A DNA stretch of 64,000 bases from Platerodrilus igneus (taxonomy: Eukaryota; Arthropoda; Insecta; Coleoptera; Lycidae): assembly GCA_036346225.1 (NCBI GenBank), contig JARFIW010001082.1:5642001-5706000 (forward strand), given 5' to 3'. Below are positions 46,225-56,165 of the stretch, piece by piece. The position numbers and the translations under genes were made by a program. The notes under the pieces are model-generated. The model was not told the DNA's origin. It did not search any database and worked only from the letters and a program-made list of their open reading frames with translations. Numbering within the stretch: the stretch's first letter is position 1; the number at the start of each line of letters is the position of its first letter.

Positions 46225-48148
46225 TGTAAGTGTAATAAAAAACGGGGTAATTAAAAACTTTTTGTAAGTTTATTACCCTTTATCCTCGTGACTATCAGCT
46301 ATATACTAAAACTCTCTATTTTTAATCTGATATCACTAGGTCGAGATTTTCTTCTTTATACTCCAAGCCCAGGGTAATGTCAGATGGAAAACGGCTTTAG
46401 ACAAAGAAAACTCTTAGGGGTTAAACGGCTAGTAGAGTGTTAGCTCTGGGTAGATCATGAGCATGGGTCATGGGTGGATAATCGACCAAAAATATTTTTA
46501 ATAGGCGCCATCGTATTTTTTAATACAAGTGCCAACCAAATTTAACTGTGTTTGTATAAGGGGAATGCGGAAACCTTATCTTAACACCACTATCATAGCC
46601 ATAAAATTTGAATTTCACTCTTTATCACACACTTACCAAAACCTCAACCACCAGATGTCAAACAGTTGTCTCAGCTTTACCTGTGAACAAACAAAACACC
46701 ACATGGACACTATTTGTGTCTTCAAAAGCATATGCCAAAAATAGAATAAATGAATTTAACCATCTGTGAAATACTAAAGGTGATTCATTTTCATTACTCT
46801 GTCTTTTTACTTAAGGAGGATTTGCTCTAGTTTTCTCTTTCCTAATTTAAATGTTGTATAATAAAACTTCTTTCAAAGGAAACAAAATGAATTCTATTTA
46901 TATGTAGAAATCTGATTAAATACATGTGACTGCAATATATATATTTACTATCTTGTCTTAAAATTTTTATAAAAGAATTTTAGTGAAGTTTAACCTTCAA
47001 AATAAATATGTATTAATTGATCATTTCTATAAAATTTAGTTTAAGCAAACATGTAATAATTTATTAGATCATAACACATGAATTTATTTTTACTTATAAT
47101 CATTGAAGCGCTTCCTTGACCATTTACAACAAAGATTGATCATCAGAAAATAGCGATCATAAAATGCAACTACTCAAATTTAACTGTAATCTACACAAAA
47201 ATATACACGAATTTCAGCACCAATAAAAAGCTTTTACATGACCTGAATGTTTTAAGCAAAATGTGAAAATTAAATCAAGACTGCATCTGGCGTCTAGATT
47301 AGGAAACAGAATCTATACTATCTTTTTTATCTGACATAAGTTGTCATTTTAAATATCTTAAAACACATTGAGTGCGTGTACAAGCAACAGACAAATTAGA
47401 TATTTATTCGGTGTGTTATTGACTTTAAAAAACTACTTTTTATTTGTGTTACTCTAATATTCAACGTAGCAAATCTCATAATAATTTACTATACTTTCAA
47501 AGTTACGGAAAGTTTCAAACACTCACGTGTATCCAAATAAATTGCAGGTGCAAAATCATGACGTCAGCTGTTGTATTTTTCCAGCGTATTAATCATCTGT
47601 AAGTTTGAAGTACCAAGATTCTTTGTATAATAAACCATTTCTATACGGCGTATTAAATAGATAGAACGAAACCATAACTGCCTGCTTTAAATTATTGCGA
47701 CGAAAATTTATTATAATTTAACATTGAAAATTGTTGTTGTAGATATGTCCATTAGATATTGCACTAAAGTGAAAGTATTAGTTTAATTTATTGTATTAAT
47801 CTATACCAACTGTCTTAAATGATGTATATTATCGTTCCATGTTCTCAACTCAAGCTCTTCTTCCTGACTCTATTAGACGCCTCGTGTTTTAGTCGGGACA
47901 TCTTGACTTTTATCTCTAGTCTACAAAAGCGACTTCACTCTTCGACGTTGGGAACAAAGTGCTGATAATTAACTGGACAACGCTTGGTAACAAGCCTCAG
48001 AATATATATCTTCTAGAATCTATGTGTTATTATGAACATTATACTTTAATTTTTATTGGCTGAATATTTACGAATTAAATGCTTTAAAATTTATCTGTTT
48101 TATTATTAATTTATTAGGCTTGGTGTAACAAGAAAAAAATACGTTACA
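46225..48148 (-). repeat. Gypsy-C LTR 2 (shared, middle)
   Basis: Near-identical to LTR 1 and LTR 3. It serves as the 5' LTR of unit 1 and as the 3' LTR of unit 2 in element orientation. Confidence 0.92.
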
Positions 48149-50375
48149 CAGCCTCTTCCCAAGAGAAAAATTCGAGGTATGGAAGAATTTTTCTAAAAAA
48201 ATTTTCGACTGAAACTTCAAAATTACTCTTATTAACTGTATAAATCTCTTACAACTCACAACAAAACAGCACAAACTTTAACTATAACTAACGATGAGTT
48301 TAACAAAAAAAACAGAATCATTCACTAATTGATATGGGGGAATATTAATGCATGGGATTGAGTGATTAGTAACTGCGCGTACTACACGCCTATAAAGGGA
48401 CAAATTCGGGAAGTCATAATCAGTATTTACGTCAATCATTTACGAATATTTAGGGGAATCTAACACTCAGTGGATGCATGTCATCTATAGTTACAAACGC
48501 AACAACCATATCAAAATAAAAAATTTTTACCTGAAGCGAAAAATATTTTTCTATAAATTAGAACTGTAATAAACAAAATCGAATGTATAACAAAATTACT
48601 ATTAAACAAAAATCTGTACAACGAATACTCTTCTCTAATTTACTATATCTGTCTTAAGGATTTATGTACATAACTTTCCAGATGCTAATTACATTTAAAC
48701 TAATTGATGAATTTAATAAGTACCAAAAGCTGTTATTTACGAAGTCCATTCACGAAACAAATCTCCAACACTCGAGAAACAGACAAAGTATTAACAATAC
48801 TTATTCATCAACAAGATACCTTTGATCTTTGAGTGAGCACCTCACAACATTATCTGTACGACTACTATGCTACAGACTCAACTATATCTCTCAAAAATTT
48901 TACAACATCAGTGATTCATCACCAAAGAACTCCAAAACCACTAATAAATCATACTTTGAGCCTACTGGGAGACATCCACCAGCAACTCACAAAAAAAACT
49001 CTTCATGAACTCTCTTAGCTCATGTACACTCTCAATAAAAAATAAGCACATCAGGCCTAGTCTCAAACTACTAAATCAAAACTCAAGCATTCCTTTAATG
49101 CTTAATACTCTATCACACTCTAACTATATGACTGTATACTCAACACTTTACTAAACACTCTCTGTAATCTCCATCATGTACCTCATAACTGAATACGCAC
49201 CTCTTCACCGAATACATATTCTTCTCTATATACCTGCAACATCTCTCAACATATGCTGCACTCTCAAACACCTCAAAAAATATATCATCATTCAAAATCC
49301 ATAAACATATCCTTGTCGTCATCAAAAATTATCATTTAACACATCTTTGTCGTCATCAAAAATTATCATTTAACACATCCTTGTCGTCATTTAACACATC
49401 TTTGTCGTCATCAAAAATTATCATTTAACACATGCAACATCTAAATCAACAAACATATTAAGCTCTATTACTACTAAAACAAAAATTACTTTAAACAAAC
49501 CAAAAAAATTTCACTAACTTTAATCTTGTCCTACTTAAGAATTTAAAACATGGACCAAAAAGAATTACTACTGACTTCGACTATAATTAGAAGTACCTAA
49601 GGATCAGAAACATTCTTAACATCTTCATTTTCACCTTCATCTGTCGCAGAATTATCGATACTAAACATTTTCTTAGACTTAAATTTGAAGATACGGATAA
49701 ATGAAAAAGGGGGAATTTGAATACGAAATTATTTTCTACTTTACTTCATGATAACTATTAATAAATGTTCTGGTACACGCTTACTCTACCCATAATCAAA
49801 CTGTCGATATAAACTAAAGTGCTTCACAACGCATAAATTTGCTAGTATGACAAGCTCCTCTATGAGCCTCACCTAGACTTATAAACAAAATTGCTAGAAT
49901 GACAAACTCTTCTCTGAGTCTCATCTAGACTGACAAACTAAATAAGCAAAACGAATCACATCATAACCGACTTCAAATAATCTCAAGTGACGATGCCAAA
50001 ACTGCTAAAGCGACAAACTTACCACGACCCTCGCATAGACTGACATAACGCTGAGCGACCAACCCTTCCGGAGTTTCGTCTAGACTAACATAACGCTACA
50101 CGATGAACCACAACAAGTCTCGCACAGATCTAACTTAACTCAACATACTACGTTGTAACGCGACCATAAAATTGCTACTCAAAACCAATCAAACTAAACC
50201 AAAACGTGCTCATGCACAAGAGCAATCTTCAAAACTATATTTCAACAGTAAAACTAGTGTACCATTAATCGAACAACTAATATAACTAATAAGACTGAAA
50301 GATGAATCTATTATCGATGAAATACATACAAAATCAAACAAACTCGTAACATCCATATCAAACAACTTTATCATT
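48149..50375 (-). other. Gypsy-C unit 2 non-coding internal region
   Basis: Near-identical counterpart of 42384-44606: polypurine tract at its left end, minisatellite at about 49313-49435, ~50-bp repeats at about 49825-50120, and no pol. Confidence 0.75.
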
Positions 50376-51763
50376 TTATCTAGAAACAGGAATTTCGCTA
50401 CTCAACTTCTGTTCCTCCACTCGTTGAGTTGGACACGACGGACAAGTGATACTAGTCACTCCTTTACGACCACAACCATAACAAAATAATCTCTTGAAAG
50501 ATCTACAGACACTGAAAGTATGTCCATAACGTGAACAATTCCAACATACCAATTTATGCTTAATAAATGAGTTACCTACTCCACTCTTTTCTGTCATTGG
50601 GGTAGCAGAATTAAGAACTTGTACTGGGAATGTGAAGATGTAGGGGTATAAACACGACTTGAAGCATTCTGAAATGAACTAGGGGTTTTGTTTCTAAAAC
50701 GTGGATTAAAATAATTAATAGGCTGCTTGTGACTATATGGTGCAACTGAAACAGACTTATGTTTACTTAAAGAAGCTTCTTCTAACTTCTTACACAGTTT
50801 AACTAACGTACTAATATCCTCTATCTCTGTAAGAGCAAGATGCTGAATGAAATATGGCAATAAATTTTCTTGACTATTCTAACTTTAGTGTGTTCTGCAG
50901 GAATAATAGGTAATCGGTTAAACAAATTTTCCATATTAGCAATGAACAATACAACTGATTCACCATTCCTCTGTAATCTATTTTGATTTTTCCCAAATAT
51001 CGTCTTCAGGATGTGCTGGCAAGAAATCTTCCTTTAGTCTACTAACCAACGAACTCCAATCTGTTAATGAACTACGAACGCAACGATACCATACTAAGGC
51101 ATCACCGGTAAACAATTCAACTGCAGAATTAAACAATTCCATTTCAGATACCTTTCGAGACTGTGCAATGTCACTAATGTTTTCTAAAAATTGATATAAG
51201 AGAGATGGGTTTCCTGAATATTTTATCGACCAAGATCCAATAGGGACTGACTGTGTGACATATGTAACCGTTGGAATGGGCACATTAGATGCAGCAATAG
51301 GATTTATATTAATATCTTTATGATTTGAACTCGTATCCTTATTTAATTTCTCATGCAGATCTGCTTCCACAACAAGAATAGTAGCCAAACTTTCATTTTT
51401 AAATAACACAATTTCCTCAAAATTTTCTTTAGGGAGCTTTAACCGTTGAATTCTACCTGTAAGATGTACTAATCTTGACCTTATCCTTTTAAAAATTGAC
51501 TCAGCGGGATCATCCATAAATTCTAACAAAACGTTTTTAACCGACTCTATACTAGACTCAATCTCTTCTTTCTCTACTTTGAAATCTACTTTATAGTAAG
51601 AAGGATCTATCAAACAACCGGGTTTATCTGTTTCTTTGGCCAACAACCTTGCTAAAATTTTCCTTTTATCTGAAACTGGTCTTGAATTTTCAATGCCTCT
51701 AATGTTCAATTCATATTCTAACTCATTTTTAAGTAAATGTACGATGCTATAAGTTTCTGCCAT
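50376..51763 (-). pseudogene. gag: Gypsy-C gag, unit 2 (better-preserved N-terminal half)
   Basis: The element ATG is at 51763 (MAETYSIV), eight codons inside a longer frame from 51784. The first 260 codons are open to a stop at about 50978 and cover the N-terminal helix and most of the capsid. A one-base excess in an A run (WEK at about 50985) causes the stop and is shared with unit 1. Downstream capsid residues resume in another frame (FIANMENLFNRLPIIP), with a private one-base loss near 50875, then SKHKSVSVAPYSHK. The zinc-knuckle region is open from 50597 to 50376 (CWNCSRYGHTFSVC, CYGCGRKGVTSITC). The protein is homologous to Gypsy-B Gag and lacks any protease. Confidence 0.87.
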
Positions 51764-51931
51764 AATTAAATATCTGAATATCACTAACGTAACTCAATTA
51801 TAAAATTTTTTTGAAGATGAAATCTCAAACAAACGAATGTCCTAACTATATAAAGAAGAACTCACTATAAACTGTAACAAACTTTAACAAGAATGAAACT
51901 AAAAGAAGACGTTACTAATATCAAAGCAAAC

Positions 51932-51997
51932 CTCAGTCGGTAGAGCATGAGACTCTTAATCTCAGGGTAGTGGGTTCGAGCCCCACGTTGGGCGCCA
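51932..51997 (+). other. tRNA-Lys(CTT) footprint including CCA next to Gypsy-C LTR (unit 2)
   Basis: Same 66-nt match as at 46158-46223, with one difference in the variable-loop region (GGGTAGTGGG instead of GGGTCGTGGG). The B box GGTTCGAGCCC is intact in both. The A box is damaged at its first positions. A T5 run lies about 35 nt downstream in the LTR on the plus strand, where a Pol III transcript could end. The 18-nt primer site is 51980-51997 on the minus strand. Confidence 0.85.
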
Positions 51998-51998
51998 G

Positions 51999-53912
51999 TG
52001 TAAGTGTAATAAAAAACGGGGTAATTAAAAACTTTTTGTAAGTTTATTACCCTTTATCCTCGTGACTATCAGCTATATACTAAAACTCTCTATTTTTAAT
52101 CTGATATCACTAGGTCGAGATTTTCTTCTTTATACTCCAAGCCCAGGGTAATGTCAGATGGAAAACGGCTTTAGACAAAGAAAACTCTTAGGGGTTAAAC
52201 GGCTAGTAGAGTGTTAGCTCTGGGTAGATCATGAGCATGGGTCATGGGTGGATAATCGACCAAAAATATTTTTAATAGGCGCCATCGTATTTTTTAATAC
52301 AAGTGCCAACCAAATTTAACTGTGTTTGTATAAGGGAATGCGGAAACCTTATCTTAACACCACTATCATAGCCATAAAATTTGAATTTCATTCTTTATCA
52401 CACACTTACCAAAACCTCAACCACCAGATGTCAAACAGTTGTCTCAGCTTTACCTGTAAACAAACAAAAACACCACATGGACACTATTTGTGTCTTCAAA
52501 AGCATATGCCAAAAATAGAATAAATGAATTTAAACATCTGTGAAATACTAAAGGATTCATTTTCATTACTCTGTCTTTTACTTAAGGAGGATTTGCTCTA
52601 GTTTTCTCTTTCCTAATTTAAATGTTGTATAATAAAACTTCTTTCAAAGGAAACAAAATGAATTCTATTTATATGTAGAAATCTGATTAAATACATGTGA
52701 CTGCAATATATATTTACTATCTTGTCTTAAAAATTTTATAAAAGAATTTTAGTGAAGTTTAACCTTCAAAATAAATATGTATTAATTGATCATTTCTATA
52801 AAATTTAGTTTAAGCAAACATGTAATAATTTATTAGATCATAACACATGAATTTATTTTTACTTATAATCATTGAAGCGCTTCCTTGACCATTTACAACA
52901 AAGATTGATCATCAGAAAAATAGCGATCATAAAATGCAACTACTCAAATTTAACTGTAATCTACACAAAAATATACACGAATTTCAGCACCAATAAAAAG
53001 CTTTTACATGACCTGAATGTTTTAAGCAAAATGTGAAAATTAAATCAAGACTGCATCTGGCGTCTAGATTAGGAAACAGAATCTATACTATCTTTTTTAT
53101 CTGACATAAGTTGTCATTTTAAATATCTTAAAACACATTGAGTGCGTGTACAAGCAACAGACAAATTAGATATTTATTCGGTGTGTTATTGACTTTAAAA
53201 AACTACTTTTTATTTGTGTTACTCTAATATTCAACGTAGCAAATCTCATAATAATTTACTATACTTTCAAAGTTACGGAAAGTTTCAAACACTCACGTGT
53301 ATCCAAATAAATTGCAGGTGCAAAATCATGACGTCAGCTGTTGTATTTTTCCAGCGTATTAATCATCTGTAAGTTTGAAGTACCAAGATTCTTTGTATAA
53401 TAAACCATTTCTATACGGCGTATTAAATAGATAGAACGAAACCATAACTGCCTGCTTTAAATTATTGCGACGAAAATTTATTATAATTTAACATTGAAAA
53501 TTGTTGTTGTAGATATGTCCATTAGATATTGCACTAAAGTGAAAGTATTAGTTTAATTTATTGTATTAATCTATACCAACTGTCTTAAATGATGTATATT
53601 ATCGTTCCATGTTCTCAACTCAAGCTCTTCTTCCTGACTCTATTAGACGCCTCGTGTTTTAGTCGGGACATCTTGACTTTTATCTCTAGTCTACAAAAAG
53701 CGACTTCACTCTTCGACGTTGGGAACAAAAGTGCTGATAATTAACTGGACAACGCTTGGTAAGAATATATATCTTCTAGAATCTATGTGTTATTATGAAC
53801 ATTATACTTTAATTTTTATTGGCTGAATATTTACGAATTAAATGCTTTAAAATTTATCTGTTTTATTATTAATTTATTAGGCTTGGTGTAACAAGAAAAA
53901 AAATACGTTACA
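51999..53912 (-). repeat. Gypsy-C LTR 3 (right; element 5' end)
   Basis: Matches LTRs 1 and 2 except for a loss of about 14 bp near 53762 and scattered homopolymer changes. Ends ATACGTTACA before the AGTT duplication. Confidence 0.92.
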
Positions 53913-55444
53913 AGTTTAAAATATAACAAAGAGCGCTTTGCCCGCACATCCCTTCATAATTTCGACAGTTTTTTTTTGGCAGGTAATCAAGAGGGCCGAG
54001 GTCTGTGACGTTTATGAAGTGAAGTTTGTCAAGTCGAGTTTTTGTGATATAAAACAAATCGCTTAGAGAGGATTTATTCAGTTTTTACATGAAATATGTA
54101 GTTACAATATTATAGTAAATCGATCGTTTATTTTGGTGGTTCAGTGGAAGTTATAATACAAGTGCCGAGTTTTGATTGTCGATCTTCGCTAATAGCGTCA
54201 CGTGCTGCACGTGGTTAATCATTCTGTTGTAGGCTGATGCATCCTCTTTTGTTGTTTACGTTTTAGAAGTATTAATTAATGCCCATGAATTTGGGAGTTA
54301 CTGTCTAGAGGATGAATGGAAATCTCGTTACGGTTGCGGTAGGCCCGTAATATAACCCAGTTGTTGGGGATCAAGTAACAGATTAACTGTCACGTGTTTA
54401 AAAGTAGAAAACTAGACACCCTCAGAGGTACCATCCACCTTACAAGGTAAGCGACTGTATTCGTAGATTTTACAGTGCAGCCCCAAATACGTCGATTATA
54501 ATATTAAACGTTTGTACCATTAAATTAAGCACAACCCGTACATGAAGTTGTGTTAATCCCTTATCATCGAGTCCTAAAGTGTGTGCGCTTTATTGATACT
54601 TTACCGTTGTCGCGAACAACAAACACATTTAATCAGTATAAATAGTTAAACCATATTGTTTCCAATTAACGTAATATTTAAGACAGTTGTACTGATACTT
54701 CCATTTATTCAAAATTATTACGATTACATATTTGTTGAATTAAGACCACAATTTACATTTTGAATTGAAAGTTATTGTGGCCGCTAAGTTACTAGCGTAG
54801 GGTTGTATGCACACGGCGTCCTACGCATTACGTTTCAAATATTTTATTAGTTACTGTGTAAGTAGAGCAAGTGGGGGTGTCCTGTGCACTCAACTCCACT
54901 TTAATTTTATTACACATTGCTTTACTCGCCAGTACACCTTATAGTAATAATAATTGTATGCCATTTACTTTATCGACAATATTACTTGTGGTAATGTTTA
55001 CATTTACTTGTTCATATATGTATGTGCCATATTTGTTTATGTAACCAACCCATGTATTTATTTCAGTCGTTGGGATTTGTTAATAGAATTAAGTAAAGTT
55101 GTCTACGTGTATTATTTTAGTAAGAAGTTTATGTTAGTAGGGTGAATTCAACCTCTACTCTGCGAGATTTTCTGAGGATTTTATGTTAAATATTGAGTTG
55201 CAAGGAGTCTACCGACCAGTGACGAGATTCTCCTTTTGTCATCTAGCATTGTGACATTACTGGTGGTGCCCACCCGATTTTTGACGTTTTACCGAATTCA
55301 CATCTCATTATAATTGTCATCTTAGGGCACTTAGCAATCCCAATCTACGACTTTTGTCTGACCTACCCCTCACCGGCTAGAGCTAGGCCGCTCACGGGTC
55401 CCGATCCGTCCCTTGGTGTCGTAGTGCTGAATTGGCCCGTAACA
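53913..55444 (+). repeat. Gypsy-B 3' LTR, remaining part
   Basis: Continues the LTR from AGTTTAAAATATAAC to GGCCCGTAACA. Relative to the 5' LTR it has a dozen or so substitutions and an extra TCACGGGTCCCGAT-like insert near 55392. Confidence 0.92.
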
Positions 55445-55669
55445 CGTTTTCGATGTTCTTTTAGGCCCTGTTGATCTATCTGGCATTGTGTTTCCAGTCT
55501 CTTCAAATTTTCGCACCCAATGATTGATTAAATTCGCACTTGGCACATTTTTCATTGACGTCAAATTAAAATGTGTCCTGTAGAGGCGTCGAACAATAGT
55601 GTAAGAATCGTTGTTTTTATAAAACGCTCGCACACACAATGCGCGCTGCGGTTCCGTGAAACGATCCAT
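55445..55669 (-). pseudogene. N-terminal fragment of a DUF4817-type transposase
   Basis: From the ATG at 55669 the minus strand reads MDRFTEPQRALCVRAFYKNN, then TIVRRLYRTHFNL and LINHWVRKFEETGNTM, the DNA-binding helix-turn-helix region found at the N-terminus of insect mariner-related transposases. It stops at the Gypsy-B LTR boundary. No continuation is found beyond the other side of Gypsy-B, where Jockey sequence lies. A MITE/mariner-like end, CTGAAGGGTGTCCCAG on the minus strand, occurs at about 55786, 117 bp upstream of the ATG. This is a different family from the transposon at 24671-26627. Confidence 0.75.
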
Positions 55670-55786
55670 TGCTACTAAACTAAACAAGCCTCCCAAGCGC
55701 TTGAGAACACTTCCCTCCACCCGCTATCGGTATTTTACGCGTAACGGTCGAATTAAAAACGAAAAATGTTCTGGGACACCCTTCAG

Positions 55787-56033
55787 TTGCTTCAGAAACT
55801 GCAGTTCTAACAGTACGTCACGATGGAAAATAAATATCACGTTGTTACCCGTAAGACGAGCGAGCTGGTAAGAGAAAGAACGAAATCAGCGATGGAATGC
55901 GTAGAAAACGAAACGACAATACACACGAACCAATTAGCTTTTTCTTAGAACATCTGTACCTGAAATGATCATTAAACACAAAACACATGTAAAATATAAC
56001 TCTAATAAATAACTTTCATGAATTTAAATGGCA
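55787..56033. other. Intergenic, nothing recognised
   Basis: Short stretch between the transposon end and the palindrome. No gene is supported. Confidence 0.4.
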
Positions 56034-56165
56034 AATAGTATATTATTCAACATACGGTAATGTAGGCAATAACTCACGCAGATGAAGTTTGCGGCACGAG
56101 CCGAAGGCGAGTGCCGTAATTCATCAAGTGAGTTATTGCCATTACCGTATGTTGAATACTATACT
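56034..56165. repeat. Long foldback palindrome with GC-rich core
   Basis: ATTCAACATACGGTAAT...GGCAATAACTCAC on the left pairs with GTGAGTTATTGCC followed by ATTACCGTATGTTGAAT on the right. The core GGCACGAGCCGAAGGCGAG is followed by TGCCG and forms the tip. Arms are about 60 bp with a few gaps. It could be a foldback element or a recombination hot spot. Confidence 0.75.

Larger units (their letters stand above)
40459..53912 (-). mobile_element. Gypsy-C tandem array: LTR-internal-LTR-internal-LTR, Gag-only element
   Basis: Three LTRs (40459-42383, 46225-48148, 51999-53912) alternate with two internal regions (42384-46224 and 48149-51998). Termini are TG...CA with TGTAA/TTACA inverted ends. 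In element orientation (minus) each unit reads LTR, primer site with tRNA-Lys footprint, gag, about 2.2 kb of non-coding DNA, polypurine tract, LTR. No protease, reverse transcriptase, RNase H or integrase is present. It is thus a non-autonomous element of the kind described as TR-GAG or LARD, and needs another element's pol. The array either integrated as a tandem dimer or grew by unequal recombination between LTRs. It is bounded by AGTT on both sides. Confidence 0.9.
33998..55444 (+). mobile_element. Gypsy-B: decayed Ty3/Gypsy retrotransposon, 3' LTR split by Gypsy-C
   Basis: The 5' LTR is at 33998-35598. Gag and pol lie at 35735-40254. The 3' LTR starts at 40375 and, after a 13.45-kb nested insertion, ends at 55444. 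The LTRs differ by roughly a dozen substitutions and one 14-bp or so insertion. The flanks share CGTT at 33994-33997 and 55445-55448, a possible 4-bp target duplication. The left flank is Jockey sequence and the right flank is a transposase gene, so the insertion site was already a junction between two older elements. Confidence 0.9.
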
